A stretch of 64,000 nt of DNA, from the NCBI RefSeq assembly GCF_033304595.1, contig NZ_CP116341.1:1345001-1409000 (forward strand), written 5' to 3'. The stretch comes from Sporosarcina jeotgali (GTDB lineage Bacteria > Bacillota > Bacilli > Bacillales_A > Planococcaceae). A program made the position numbers and the translations under genes. A model generated the notes under the pieces. It saw only the letters and a program-made list of their open reading frames with translations, searched no databases and was not told where the DNA came from. Each line of letters opens with the position of its first letter. The stretch's first letter is position 1. Positions 1 to 8,372 of the stretch are shown here, in pieces.

Positions 1-1
1 C

Positions 2-673
2 GTTACGAGTTATCCGGTATTGACTGCAGGCATGGCAATTTCGGGAAATGCACTTAGCCTGCTGAACTTTCAGCCTGCGCTGCTGTTGTTTGCAAATGGA
101 GCTGTGTTTTTTGCAGATAGATTGTTATTGCCTTTGGTCACGGCTGCGTTGCTGTTTGATATTGTTACACGGCTGAATCCCCTTATTTCGTATGCAAAGC
201 TTTCGGACATGCTGCGGACAACTTTATTAGCTGCAGTTTCTTCCATTGTTGCAGCCTATTCAATTTTCATTACTGCAGGAGGGGCGGTTTCTTGGGGGAT
301 TTCAGAAGCCGCAAGCGAACCGTTGAAAGAATTGATTCGACAGAACATCCCTTTCGTCGGTTCATTTGTGACGGACAGCATGGGAACCCTTGGACGCTAC
401 TCGTCTGGGGCTGGATTCATGGTAGGAGGATGGCTGTTAGTTACATTATGGGGGATTGCCATATTACCTGTGGTGCAGACGCTGCTTCTGGCGTTTTTAT
501 ATCGATGGTGTGCAGCTCTAATTGAACCGTTTACATCGATGGAACTATCGGATGTTTTGGATGATATCGGCCGATCTCTATTTGTTCTATGTGCCATTAC
601 ATTCCTAATGATTTTTGCATTTGTCTATACGGTTCTGTTTTTTATCGTTTACGTGAAACTTTCAATTACTTAA
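2..673 (+). CDS. spoIIIAE: Stage III sporulation protein AE, C-terminal part (5' end outside window)
   Basis: The frame is open from the first bases, so the real start lies upstream. About 223 residues are visible. Several hydrophobic membrane segments fit the C-terminal half of SpoIIIAE, a polytopic membrane component of the SpoIIIA-SpoIIQ channel between mother cell and forespore. The motif IPFVGSFVTDSMGTLG and the following segments resemble the B. subtilis family member (family knowledge). The stop is followed 22 nt later by the start of the broken spoIIIAF, then spoIIIAG and spoIIIAH, the normal operon order. That context makes the call firm although the N-terminus is missing. Confidence 0.9.
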   Translation, partial: VTSYPVLTAGMAISGNALSLLNFQPALLLFANGAVFFADRLLLPLVTAALLFDIVTRLNPLISYAKLSDMLRTTLLAAVSSIVAAYSIFITAGGAVSWGISEAASEPLKELIRQNIPFVGSFVTDSMGTLGRYSSGAGFMVGGWLLVTLWGIAILPVVQTLLLAFLYRWCAALIEPFTSMELSDVLDDIGRSLFVLCAITFLMIFAFVYTVLFFIVYVKLSIT

Positions 674-695
674 CGGACTTAGGGGGAGATTTGGT

Positions 696-853
696 ATGAC
701 AAATTTCTGATAGGTGTTGTTCTAATCTCAGTTCTCTCGGGGGTGTTGTCTATGATGCTGCCTGAATCCAGGAAAGAGGAATTTGGACATTTGGCTAAAC
801 TGGCTGCTGGTATGTGGCTGTTACTGAATATCTTTTCATTTCTCAGGTTATAG
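696..853 (+). pseudogene. spoIIIAF: spoIIIAF remnant: frameshifted and truncated
   Basis: A good ribosome site (AGGGGGAG, 681-688) precedes ATG 696, but that frame stops after four codons (M-T-N-F-TGA). A neighbouring frame, open to TAG at 851-853, encodes a hydrophobic stretch followed by SMMLPESRKEEFGHLAKLA, which resembles the N-terminal membrane region and MLLPSSxxxKYAKM segment of SpoIIIAF. The usual protein is about 200 residues, and only about 50 are recognisable here. Just 78 nt separate the stop from spoIIIAG, so the cytoplasmic domain is gone whatever the status of the frameshift. An ATT start at 689 would keep the frame, but it has no spacing from the ribosome site. A short functional protein cannot be excluded. 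Confidence 0.65.
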
Positions 854-931
854 GGACCAGAATTTGTGCATACATTGTTTCATAGATGAACAGGCCCCCG
901 GTCCTAAACAGACAGATGGAATGGTGATGTC

Positions 932-1363
932 ATGCAAAAACCGACTGGGAAAATGCAAGTGATCCTATTTATAGGAATCACGGTTCTCGTATTCATCTTA
1001 CTCAATCCACCCTGGAATTCAGATGGAGCGACGTCCGGGAAGTCCAATGAAAAGGAGGGGAACATCGAAACGACAGCACTCGAATCAGCACTGGAAAAGA
1101 TTGATGGAGTGGGGGAGGTTTCTATTTACCTTCATCCTCCAAAAGGAGCGAAAGAACAATCACCGCTTACGGATTATTTTACGAAGTCAGCGGACTCTAT
1201 CACAGACGAAGTGACGGGCGTACTTGTGGTGGCGGAAGGAGCTGGTAATCCAGGCCTTAAATCTGAACTCACAAGGATATTGGCTGCTGTCCTTCAACTA
1301 CCAGAACATCGAATTGTTATCGTTGAAATGACCAAAAGGGGGAACTATGATGAGAACAAATAA
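932..1363 (+). CDS. spoIIIAG: Stage III sporulation protein AG (short form)
   Basis: This 143-residue protein has one N-terminal membrane segment (about residues 8-25) and a C-terminal ring-building domain seen in LEKIDGVGEVSIYL and GVLVVAEGAGNPGLKSEL. SpoIIIAG homologues form the large ring in the intercompartment feeding-tube channel during sporulation. The B. subtilis protein is about 229 residues, so this version lacks much of the N-terminal cytoplasmic part and the insertion within the ring domain. It sits between the spoIIIAF remnant and spoIIIAH, which it overlaps by 17 nt. The ribosome site before ATG 932 is weak. Confidence 0.88.
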   Translation: MQKPTGKMQVILFIGITVLVFILLNPPWNSDGATSGKSNEKEGNIETTALESALEKIDGVGEVSIYLHPPKGAKEQSPLTDYFTKSADSITDEVTGVLVVAEGAGNPGLKSELTRILAAVLQLPEHRIVIVEMTKRGNYDENK

Positions 1364-1895
1364 ACGTACTGTATGGTTTTTAACACTAATGAGCCTTGTT
1401 GCTGTTATCTCGATTTACTATATTAAAGAGAAAGCACCCATGCCGTTCGACGGAATCTCCATTTTTTCAAGTGATATGACTGAAACGGCTGAAGTTCCGA
1501 AAAAGGGCTCATCCGATAAGCAAACTCCGGTGTTTGCAACGTCATATCTATTCGAAGAAATGCGGATGGAAGTCCGTGATGAGCGCAGTAAAAAGTCAGA
1601 ACAACTGAATGCGAAGATGACATCCCCTGATTATACTGCTGAAGAGAAGAACGAAGCATTCGAGGAAATGTCTGAGCTTAATAAACGAGATTCCGCGGAA
1701 GCGTTATTAGAATTGCAGATCAAGGCGCTCGGATATCCTGAAGCCTTTGTCCGAACAGAAGATGGTGATGTGAAAGTAACTGTGCTTTCAACTGAAGGAC
1801 ATTCTAAACAATTAGCAGATGAAATCACACAATATGTTCTTGCAAGCTGGGACGATGCTAAAAAAGTACAAGTCGATTTCACAGGTAATCAGTAA
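1347..1895 (+). CDS. spoIIIAH: Stage III sporulation protein AH
   Basis: This 182-residue protein has a single N-terminal membrane anchor (about residues 9-26) and a soluble domain on the outer side. Homologues interact with forespore SpoIIQ across the intermembrane space and form part of the SpoIIIA-Q channel. The C-terminal region (ALLELQIKALGYPEAFVRTE, then VKVTVLSTEGHSKQLADEI) matches the YscJ/FliF-like ring-building fold of SpoIIIAH. It is somewhat shorter than the B. subtilis protein (about 218). AAAGGGGG lies just upstream of ATG 1347 inside spoIIIAG, indicating translational coupling. ATG 1350 is an alternative start. Confidence 0.9.
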   Translation: MMRTNKRTVWFLTLMSLVAVISIYYIKEKAPMPFDGISIFSSDMTETAEVPKKGSSDKQTPVFATSYLFEEMRMEVRDERSKKSEQLNAKMTSPDYTAEEKNEAFEEMSELNKRDSAEALLELQIKALGYPEAFVRTEDGDVKVTVLSTEGHSKQLADEITQYVLASWDDAKKVQVDFTGNQ

Positions 1896-1903
1896 TCCGT
1901 TAA

Positions 1904-1928
1904 AGGCCCAAAATCCGGGTCTTTTTTT
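1904..1928 (+). terminator. Rho-independent terminator after spoIIIAH
   Basis: AGGCCC (1904-1909) pairs with GGGTCT (1917-1922), including one G-U pair, and is followed by a run of T. It closes the spoIIIA operon before accB. Confidence 0.75.
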
Positions 1929-2046
1929 CTGTTTACAGATTTTTAGAGGAGAAATGGGGGTTAACTATTTCAAAATCCTTAAAAAACGTCTACTATAGAA
2001 GATGAGGGTGTAAAAACAAAACTTTATGGAGTCAGGAGAATCGTTC

Positions 2047-2571
2047 ATGTTAAAGATTCAGGAAATTAGAGAAATCATTAAACTTATCGATCAGTCTTCA
2101 ATCGACAAATTTACGTATGAAGCAGATGGAGCTAAAATTAAAATTGTCAAGAGTAATACAAGCGCAACAGCTATTGCACCGGTTCAAGTCCAAGCACCAG
2201 TACCAGATGTTCAAGATTCCACTTCAGGAGCACAGTCTGTTCAGCAAGCTGTACCTGAAACTGCGGAGGCACCTAAACAAGCAGCACCGGTTGCAGAACC
2301 TGCAGCTGAGGCGAAAGCTTCTGATGCATCACTAAAGAGCATCGTATCTCCAATGGTTGGTACGTTTTATAAGTCATCATCTCCAGAAGCAGCAGCTTTC
2401 GTTCAAGTTGGACAGAAAGTTGGAGCTGAAGATGTTGTCTGTATCGTAGAAGCTATGAAACTATTCAACGAAATTGAAGCAGAAGTATCTGGTGAAATTG
2501 TTGAAATTCTTGTTAAAGATGGACAGCTCGTTGAGTATGGGCAGCCTCTTTTCCTTGTAAAAGAAAATTGA
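2047..2571 (+). CDS. accB: Biotin carboxyl carrier protein of acetyl-CoA carboxylase
   Basis: This 174-residue protein carries biotin and shuttles CO2 between biotin carboxylase and carboxyltransferase in the first step of fatty acid synthesis. It has an N-terminal helix-rich segment, an Ala/Pro/Gln-rich linker (about 38-100) and a C-terminal biotinyl domain with the VEAMK motif, placing the biotinylated lysine at about residue 138. I chose ATG 2047 because AGGAGA (2034-2039) is correctly spaced from it. ATG 2026, in the same frame, lies upstream of that ribosome site. accC follows 14 nt downstream. Confidence 0.96.
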   Translation: MLKIQEIREIIKLIDQSSIDKFTYEADGAKIKIVKSNTSATAIAPVQVQAPVPDVQDSTSGAQSVQQAVPETAEAPKQAAPVAEPAAEAKASDASLKSIVSPMVGTFYKSSSPEAAAFVQVGQKVGAEDVVCIVEAMKLFNEIEAEVSGEIVEILVKDGQLVEYGQPLFLVKEN

Positions 2572-2585
2572 AGGGGGAATGGACG

Positions 2586-3938
2586 ATGAAGAAAATTCTA
2601 ATCGCAAATCGAGGCGAAATTGCCGTTCGTATTATCCGTGCATGTAAAGAGCTCGGTCTTGAGACAGTTGCAGTATACTCTGAAGCCGATCGTGATGCAC
2701 TGCATGTCAAAATTGCCGATGAAGCATTTTGCATCGGACCCAAACTCTCAAAAGACAGTTACTTGAACTTTTCAAATATCATAAGTGTCGCAAAAATGAC
2801 CGATTGTGATGGAATCCATCCAGGGTATGGTTTCCTTGCTGAAAACGCAAGCTTTGCTGAAATGTGTGAAGAAGTGAATATCGAGTTTGTCGGCCCTACT
2901 TCTGATGCGATTGCTCGTATGGGAACGAAAGACGTGGCACGTGAAACGATGCGTCTGGCAGGTGTTCCGATTGTGCCCGGATCTGACGGTCTAGTAGCTG
3001 ATGAAGAGGAAGCGCTTACGGTCGCTGAGGAAATCGGTTTCCCAGTTATAATTAAAGCAACAGCCGGCGGCGGCGGGAAAGGAATCCGTGTAGCGCGTGA
3101 TCCTGAAGAACTTAAAAAAGGTATTAAGATTACACAAAAAGAAGCGGCAGCTGCATTTGGTAATCCAGGAGTGTATCTTGAAAAGTTCATTGAAATTTTC
3201 CGCCACGTTGAAATTCAAGTATTGGCCGATAAGCACGGCAACACAGTCTATCTGGGGGAGCGTGATTGTTCCATTCAACGCCGTATGCAAAAGTTAGTGG
3301 AAGAGGCTCCATCTCCTGCACTAACTCCTGAGATGCGCAAGGAAATGGGACAGGCAGCTGTGAAAGCAGCAGAAGCGGTCGATTACAGAGGTGCTGGTAC
3401 GGTTGAATTCATCTTCGATCACATCAATCAGAAGTTCTACTTCATGGAAATGAATACAAGAATCCAGGTAGAACATCCTGTAACTGAAATGATTACGGGG
3501 ATTGACCTCATTCAACAGCAGTTGAAAGTTGCAGCAGGTGAGAAGCTTCCTTTCAAACAAAAAGACATTAAAATTAATGGCTGGTCCATTGAGTGTCGCA
3601 TCAACGCGGAAAATCCAGAGAAAAACTTTATGCCATCTCCCGGTACGGTTGAAATGTATCTTCCGCCAGGCGGAAACGGAGTCCGTGTAGATTCTGCAGT
3701 TTATCCAGGATACAAAATCCCGCCATTTTATGACTCGATGGTTGCGAAACTGATTGTTCATGCAGATACTCGAGAAGAAGCAGTAGCCCGTATGAAACGT
3801 GCATTAGATGAGTTTGTGGTAGAAGGGGTTAAGACAACGATCCCGTTCCACTATAATCTTATGAATCACGATGTGTTTAAATCAGGAGACTTTGATACGA
3901 AGTTTCTTGAAAAATATGATGTCATGCAGTCAAACTAA
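2586..3938 (+). CDS. accC: Biotin carboxylase subunit of acetyl-CoA carboxylase
   Basis: This 450-residue protein, the usual length for the family, catalyses ATP- and bicarbonate-dependent carboxylation of biotin on AccB. Visible features are the N-terminal [15 protein letters not shown] signature, the glycine-rich ATP loop [11 protein letters not shown] (near residue 160) and the metal/catalytic segment [16 protein letters not shown] (near 290). ATG 2586 follows a G-rich ribosome site (AAGGGGGAA). An in-frame TTG at 2568 would start inside that site. It forms an operon with accB and yqhY. It may also serve the orphan PccB-type subunit encoded at 34.7 kb, but that is speculation. Confidence 0.97.
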   Translation: MKKILIANRGEIAVRIIRACKELGLETVAVYSEADRDALHVKIADEAFCIGPKLSKDSYLNFSNIISVAKMTDCDGIHPGYGFLAENASFAEMCEEVNIEFVGPTSDAIARMGTKDVARETMRLAGVPIVPGSDGLVADEEEALTVAEEIGFPVIIKATAGGGGKGIRVARDPEELKKGIKITQKEAAAAFGNPGVYLEKFIEIFRHVEIQVLADKHGNTVYLGERDCSIQRRMQKLVEEAPSPALTPEMRKEMGQAAVKAAEAVDYRGAGTVEFIFDHINQKFYFMEMNTRIQVEHPVTEMITGIDLIQQQLKVAAGEKLPFKQKDIKINGWSIECRINAENPEKNFMPSPGTVEMYLPPGGNGVRVDSAVYPGYKIPPFYDSMVAKLIVHADTREEAVARMKRALDEFVVEGVKTTIPFHYNLMNHDVFKSGDFDTKFLEKYDVMQSN

Positions 3939-3955
3939 GGAAGGAGGCGTGCAAT

Positions 3956-4354
3956 ATGGCTGAAAAAGCGAATTCATTTATTGAAGCAAACTCCTCTGCT
4001 GCCGAGAGTCTTGGGCGGATTGAGCTCGCTCCTGAAGTTTTGGAGGTTATTATTGGAATCGCAACTTCTGAAGTACAAGGTATTGCGATGACCTCAGGGA
4101 ATTTTGCATCAGGTGTTGCAGAGAAACTTGGAAAAGTTATGCATGGAAAAGGCGTGAAAACAGACTGGGTGGATAACAAACTCACAATCGATGTTTTTTG
4201 CATTGCAGAAGATGGACAACTAATCCCGCAAGTTGCTGCAAACGTTCAGAAAAAGATTAAGGAAGCAGTGTATCATATGACTTCGATTGAAACTGGTGAA
4301 GTTAATGTTCATGTAACTGGAATCCGTTCTGAAGTGAATTCAGTGACAGAATGA
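3956..4354 (+). CDS. yqhY: Asp23/Gls24 family envelope stress protein (YqhY)
   Basis: This 132-residue Asp23 (DUF322) protein contains the family core LAPEVLEVIIGIATSEVQGI and a C-terminal segment ending in GEVNVHVTGIR. In Firmicutes yqhY is conserved next to accBC. Genetic work in B. subtilis links its loss to acetyl-CoA carboxylase misregulation, and the exact molecular role is unsettled (established knowledge). AAGGAGGCG lies upstream of the ATG. It is the last gene before a strong terminator, so accB-accC-yqhY form one unit. Confidence 0.93.
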   Translation: MAEKANSFIEANSSAAESLGRIELAPEVLEVIIGIATSEVQGIAMTSGNFASGVAEKLGKVMHGKGVKTDWVDNKLTIDVFCIAEDGQLIPQVAANVQKKIKEAVYHMTSIETGEVNVHVTGIRSEVNSVTE

Positions 4355-4356
4355 CG

Positions 4357-4386
4357 AAAAGCATCATCTCCGGATGATGCTTTTGT
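4357..4386 (+). terminator. Terminator after accB-accC-yqhY
   Basis: AAAAGCATCATC (4357-4368), loop TCCG, then the exact complement GATGATGCTTTT (4373-4384). A perfect 12-bp stem with a T tail. Confidence 0.92.
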
Positions 4387-4464
4387 CTATTGTGACTGTA
4401 TCTTCACACAGCATTTGTGCTATGATAAAGCCTAAACGAACCAGTGATGAAGGAGACAAATTGT

Positions 4465-4851
4465 ATGAAACGTAGAGAAGCGAGAGAAAAAGCGGTTCAG
4501 ACCCTTTTCCAGCTTGATGGAACGACACTGCCTGTAGAAGAGGCAATCAGCTATATTGCAGAAGAACCCGTTGATTCTTTTTATGAAATGCTCGTAAAAG
4601 GTACACGAGAAAAGCAAGAATCAATTGATGAAGTACTGACTGGAAAATTGGAAAATTGGTCATTAGACAGACTTCCTAAAATTGAACGGACGGTACTTCG
4701 ACTTGCTGCATATGAGTTGTTGTATAACGAAGAAGTTCCACACAAAGTAGCAGTGAACGAAGCAATCGAACTTTGTAAAACATTTGGAGACGAAAAATCA
4801 GGCCGCTTTGTTAATGGTGTGCTGTCGAAATTTGAACAACAGAGGATGTGA
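4465..4851 (+). CDS. nusB: Transcription antitermination factor NusB
   Basis: This 128-residue all-helical RNA-binding protein joins S10/NusE in rRNA antitermination. Sequence marks are [18 protein letters not shown] at the N-terminus, [17 protein letters not shown] in the middle and [20 protein letters not shown] near the C-terminus, all typical of NusB. ATG 4465 was chosen because GAAGGAGAC lies at correct spacing. The in-frame GTG 4444 would place the ribosome site inside the coding region. The stop codon region carries the ribosome site of folD, so the two genes are coupled. Confidence 0.95.
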   Translation: MKRREAREKAVQTLFQLDGTTLPVEEAISYIAEEPVDSFYEMLVKGTREKQESIDEVLTGKLENWSLDRLPKIERTVLRLAAYELLYNEEVPHKVAVNEAIELCKTFGDEKSGRFVNGVLSKFEQQRM

Positions 4852-4856
4852 CACTT

Positions 4857-5717
4857 TTGTCAAGTGTACTAATTGATGGAAAAGCAATCGGCGCAAAAAT
4901 TAGAGAAGAGATTAAAATAGACGTGGAACGGCTCATTGAAAGAGGATGTCGTCCAGGTCTTGCTGTTGTTCTGGTTGGTGACGACCAAGCATCTCGTACA
5001 TACGTGAAAAACAAAGAGAAATCCAGTACTGCGGCGGGTATGAAATCTGAAATGATTCAGTTGCCGATTACTGTGAGTCAGAAAGACTTGCTGGATACTG
5101 TGGACCGTCTAAATAACGATCCAACCATTCACGGAATTCTTGTCCAATTGCCTTTACCCCCTCATATCGATGAGAACAAAGTGATCCGCTCCATTTCTCC
5201 CAAAAAAGATGTGGATGGTTTTCATCCGGAGAACGTAGGGAAAATGATTATTGGCCAAACTTCATATGTATCATGCACACCTGCAGGTATTTTAGAATTA
5301 CTGAAGCATACGGGTACTGATATATCTGGTAAACATGCAGTCATAGTTGGTCGAAGTAATATCGTCGGCAAGCCTATGGGACAATTGCTTCTTCAAAAAG
5401 ATGCGACTGTGACCTATTGTCATTCTAAGACAGAAAACTTAGAGTCATTCACTCGACAAGCGGATATATTGATTGTCGCGATTGGGCAGGCAAAATACAT
5501 TACAGCTGATCATATCAAAGCAGGCGCTACCGTGATTGACGTTGGTATGAATCGGGACGAAAATGGGAAACTCTGCGGCGATGTCGATTTCGAGAGCGTC
5601 AAAGAAAAAGCAGGTGCGCTAACGCCTGTACCTGGCGGTGTCGGCCCGATGACTGTAACTATGCTGCTGAAAAACACATTGAAGAGTGCACAATTAGCAT
5701 GCAGTAATTACATTTAA
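4857..5717 (+). CDS. folD: Methylenetetrahydrofolate dehydrogenase/cyclohydrolase
   Basis: This bifunctional enzyme interconverts 5,10-methylene- and 10-formyl-tetrahydrofolate, supplying one-carbon units for purine and formyl-Met synthesis. The protein of about 286 residues shows the catalytic Tyr-x-x-x-Lys pair (Y49, K53), the motif [11 protein letters not shown], the Rossmann signature [17 protein letters not shown] and the C-terminal [15 protein letters not shown] 4857 is preferred because AGAGGA (4841-4846) is 10 nt upstream. The in-frame GTG 4848 is too close to any ribosome site. It follows nusB directly. Confidence 0.95.
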   Translation: MSSVLIDGKAIGAKIREEIKIDVERLIERGCRPGLAVVLVGDDQASRTYVKNKEKSSTAAGMKSEMIQLPITVSQKDLLDTVDRLNNDPTIHGILVQLPLPPHIDENKVIRSISPKKDVDGFHPENVGKMIIGQTSYVSCTPAGILELLKHTGTDISGKHAVIVGRSNIVGKPMGQLLLQKDATVTYCHSKTENLESFTRQADILIVAIGQAKYITADHIKAGATVIDVGMNRDENGKLCGDVDFESVKEKAGALTPVPGGVGPMTVTMLLKNTLKSAQLACSNYI

Positions 5718-5752
5718 GAAAACGGCTATAGCCGTTACATAGAATACACAGC

Positions 5753-5783
5753 GCTGTTTCTTGTTAGAGAGAGACAGCTTTTT
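5753..5783 (+). terminator. Possible terminator between folD and xseA
   Basis: GCTGTTTC (5753-5760) pairs with GAGACAGC (5771-5778), one G-U pair, followed by TTTTT. A separate short palindrome (AACGGCTATAGCCGTT) lies just upstream, from about 5721. Confidence 0.6.
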
Positions 5784-5803
5784 ATACGCAGGAGGGGAAT
5801 TCG

Positions 5804-7156
5804 TTGTCAGGTAATCCATACTTAACCGTACAAGCTGTCACCAAATACATTAAGAGGAAATTTGATGCTGATCCACACCTGCGAAATGTCTATATTAAAG
5901 GCGAATTATCCAATGTGAAAATTCACCCGACCGGACACATATACTTCACGTTAAAAGATGACAAAAGCAGAATCCAAGCAGCTATGTTTCGTGGAAATGC
6001 CTCTAGTTTGAAGTTCAAACCAGAAAGCGGCATGAATGTCCTGATAACAGGGGATATTAATATATATGAAAGCAGTGGACAGTATCAGCTTTACGTTCAA
6101 TCCATGGAACCGGACGGAATTGGTGCTCTATTCCTCGCCTTTGAGCAGTTGAAAGAACAGCTGGGCAAGGAAGGCTTGTTTGATGTCCGTTGGAAACAGC
6201 AATTACCATGGATTCCTAAGAAAGTCGGTGTCATCACTGCTAAATCAGGAGCTGCGTTCCAAGATATCTGCTCAACGATAGGTCGCAGATTTCCTATGGC
6301 AGAAATAGTCCTGTTCCCTGCAGCTGTCCAAGGTAAACAAGCAGTGCCTTCAATTGTTGAAGCAATCGGACAAGCTGATCGACAAGGTGATATAGATGTT
6401 CTGATAGTTGGAAGAGGCGGCGGCTCAATAGAAGATTTATGGGCATTTAACGAAGAAGCGGTTGCCCGTGCGATTTTCTCATGCCGAATTCCCACAATCA
6501 GTGCAGTAGGTCATGAAACCGATACGACAATTGCGGATTTTGTTGCAGATCACCGGGCTCCTACCCCCACTGCAGCAGCTGAACTTGCTGTCCCGGCGAA
6601 GGAAGAACTGGCAGGCCGGATCTTGGAAAGAAAGCGAGTGATTTACCGTTTTCTCGCGACTCGTCTAACGCAAGAACAAAAACGGTTGGACCGTTTGAAA
6701 AATTCTTATCCGTTTCTTTATCCGGATCGCTTGTATCGGCCATTTATTGAAAAGCAAGTATCTTTTGAAGAGAGACTTTCACGCAGTCACAATGAGTTGC
6801 TCTATCGAAAATCGACTCAATTTACACAAATAAATTCTCGCCTGCAGCTTGTATCGCCAGCTGTTCAGCTGCAACAGCGTTCAAAAGAGGCTGTTGCAGT
6901 TGAAGAAAGACTTCTTCGGGCAATGCGTCAATCCTTAGGTGGAAAACAAGACCGATTTTTAACAGGTATTCGAATGTTGCAAGCACTTAACCCGCTGAGC
7001 GTTATGGATAGAGGATTTACAATCGTTTACAAAGAGGGCGAACTCGTTAAACGTGCTGAATTACTGGCGCCCGGAGATTCAGTCAAGATCAATATGCAGG
7101 ATGGTATTGCAATTGCGGAAATTCAATCAATAGAATCCATTAAGGAGGAATCATGA
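5804..7156 (+). CDS. xseA: Exodeoxyribonuclease VII large subunit
   Basis: This 450-residue catalytic subunit of the single-strand DNA exonuclease VII works with XseB. An N-terminal OB-fold region (about residues 4-100, with YIKGELSNVKIHPTGHIYF) is followed by the nuclease domain containing VGVITAKSGAAFQDI, VGRGGGSIEDLWAFNEE and AVGHETDTTIADFVAD, then a long charged helical region. The TTG start is supported by AGGAGGGG upstream. The xseB start overlaps the stop codon, giving translational coupling. Confidence 0.96.
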   Translation: MSGNPYLTVQAVTKYIKRKFDADPHLRNVYIKGELSNVKIHPTGHIYFTLKDDKSRIQAAMFRGNASSLKFKPESGMNVLITGDINIYESSGQYQLYVQSMEPDGIGALFLAFEQLKEQLGKEGLFDVRWKQQLPWIPKKVGVITAKSGAAFQDICSTIGRRFPMAEIVLFPAAVQGKQAVPSIVEAIGQADRQGDIDVLIVGRGGGSIEDLWAFNEEAVARAIFSCRIPTISAVGHETDTTIADFVADHRAPTPTAAAELAVPAKEELAGRILERKRVIYRFLATRLTQEQKRLDRLKNSYPFLYPDRLYRPFIEKQVSFEERLSRSHNELLYRKSTQFTQINSRLQLVSPAVQLQQRSKEAVAVEERLLRAMRQSLGGKQDRFLTGIRMLQALNPLSVMDRGFTIVYKEGELVKRAELLAPGDSVKINMQDGIAIAEIQSIESIKEES

Positions 7157-7398
7157 TGGAAACTGATTCAATGAAATTTGAAGAAGCGATGCTGGAATTG
7201 GAAAAAATCGTTCAACAACTTGAAACAGGAGATGTTCAACTCGAAGATTCCATCACTTTATATAAAAAAGGGATGGAGCTTTCTGCATTTTGTCAACAAA
7301 AACTGCAACATGCTGAGAAGCAGCTCGTCACAATTGTAGACAAAAATGGAGAAGCCGCGGCGATGGATTCTTCGAAGGGAGAGGACACAAGTGAGTGA
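7153..7398 (+). CDS. xseB: Exodeoxyribonuclease VII small subunit
   Basis: This 81-residue helical protein is the small subunit of exonuclease VII. The motif FEEAMLELEKIVQQLETGD followed by LEDSITLYKKGMEL is diagnostic. TAAGGAGGAATC precedes a tandem ATG (7153, 7156), and the first overlaps the xseA stop. The last 8 nt overlap the GTG start of ispA, so xseA, xseB and ispA are probably co-translated. Confidence 0.93.
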   Translation: MMETDSMKFEEAMLELEKIVQQLETGDVQLEDSITLYKKGMELSAFCQQKLQHAEKQLVTIVDKNGEAAAMDSSKGEDTSE

Positions 7399-8275
7399 GC
7401 AGCTGAAAATGTTTATGGATGAGCAGTTACCACTTTTACATACACACTTCACAGAACTCTTTAAAGGGAAGAATTATCCTGAAACTTTGAATGAGGCGAT
7501 GTCGTACTCTGTACATGCAGGAGGAAAAAGAATCCGTCCTCTCCTGGTTCTGGCAGTGCTTCATGATTTGAAATCTACATCTGATGATGCAGTGCGAGTG
7601 GCTGGTGCGATTGAATTGATTCACACATATTCTTTAATCCATGATGACCTTCCTTGTATGGATGATGATGATTTCAGAAGAGGAAATCCAACGAATCATG
7701 TTGTTTTTGGAGAAGCAGCAGCCGTGTTAGCGGCAGATGCATTGCAAACACTTGCATTCGAAGAACTTGCATCACTCCAGCACACAGATGCAGCAACAAC
7801 GCTTGCCATTTTAAGAGCTGTAAGTATCGCATCTGGACCAGCCGGAATGGTAGGAGGACAGATTCTTGATATGCAAGGGGAAGGAAAACAACTTACCTTG
7901 ACAGAGCTTGAAGAAATCCATGTCCATAAAACCGGGGCATTGCTTGCATGCTGTGTTGAATCGGGTGCGCTTTTAGCGAATGCAACAGATACTGAAATGC
8001 AACAACTTCGTACTTTTTCAAAAAATATTGGATTAGCTTTTCAAATTAAAGATGACATCCTGGACGTCACTGCTTCTACAGAGCAACTGGGTAAGACAGC
8101 AAACAAAGATACAGCTAGTGATAAGAGTACATACCCCGCGCTTCTGGGGCTCGAAGGTGCTCATGCAAAACTTGCTGACCATCACAAAAGGGCACTTGAT
8201 GCATTAGAACAAATTAGTCTGGGAAGTTCTTTGCTCGCACAAATTGCAGACTATATTATTGATCGAAACGCTTAA
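7391..8275 (+). CDS. ispA: Farnesyl/geranyl diphosphate synthase
   Basis: This trans-prenyltransferase of about 294 residues condenses dimethylallyl/geranyl diphosphate with isopentenyl diphosphate. It supplies precursors for undecaprenyl phosphate, menaquinone and carotenoids. The first Asp-rich motif is DDLPCMDDDD (about 85-94), with GGKRIRP upstream and the second Asp-rich motif KDDILD near residue 225. GTG 7391, preceded by GGGAGAGGAC, gives the expected family length; the longer frame would run back into xseB. The next gene, dxs, belongs to the same pathway. Confidence 0.94.
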   Translation: MSEQLKMFMDEQLPLLHTHFTELFKGKNYPETLNEAMSYSVHAGGKRIRPLLVLAVLHDLKSTSDDAVRVAGAIELIHTYSLIHDDLPCMDDDDFRRGNPTNHVVFGEAAAVLAADALQTLAFEELASLQHTDAATTLAILRAVSIASGPAGMVGGQILDMQGEGKQLTLTELEEIHVHKTGALLACCVESGALLANATDTEMQQLRTFSKNIGLAFQIKDDILDVTASTEQLGKTANKDTASDKSTYPALLGLEGAHAKLADHHKRALDALEQISLGSSLLAQIADYIIDRNA

Positions 8276-8311
8276 AATAAGGCGTCTAAATGGTACTGAT
8301 TGTTTGATTGT

Positions 8312-8320
8312 TGATATAAT
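8312..8320 (+). promoter_or_regulatory. Extended -10 promoter upstream of dxs
   Basis: TGATATAAT forms a perfect extended -10 element (TGnTATAAT). No convincing -35 hexamer is visible 16-18 nt upstream, as expected for extended -10 promoters. Transcription would begin about 45 nt before the dxs start. Confidence 0.55.
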
Positions 8321-8372
8321 GAGGAAAATGAACGGAAACAGTAGTATTAACTTATGAAGGTGTGTGATAGAG

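Noticed and set aside
5721-5736. Palindrome AACGGCTATAGCCGTT as an operator
   Set aside because: Short, single, with no second copy; it could equally be part of folD 3' structure.
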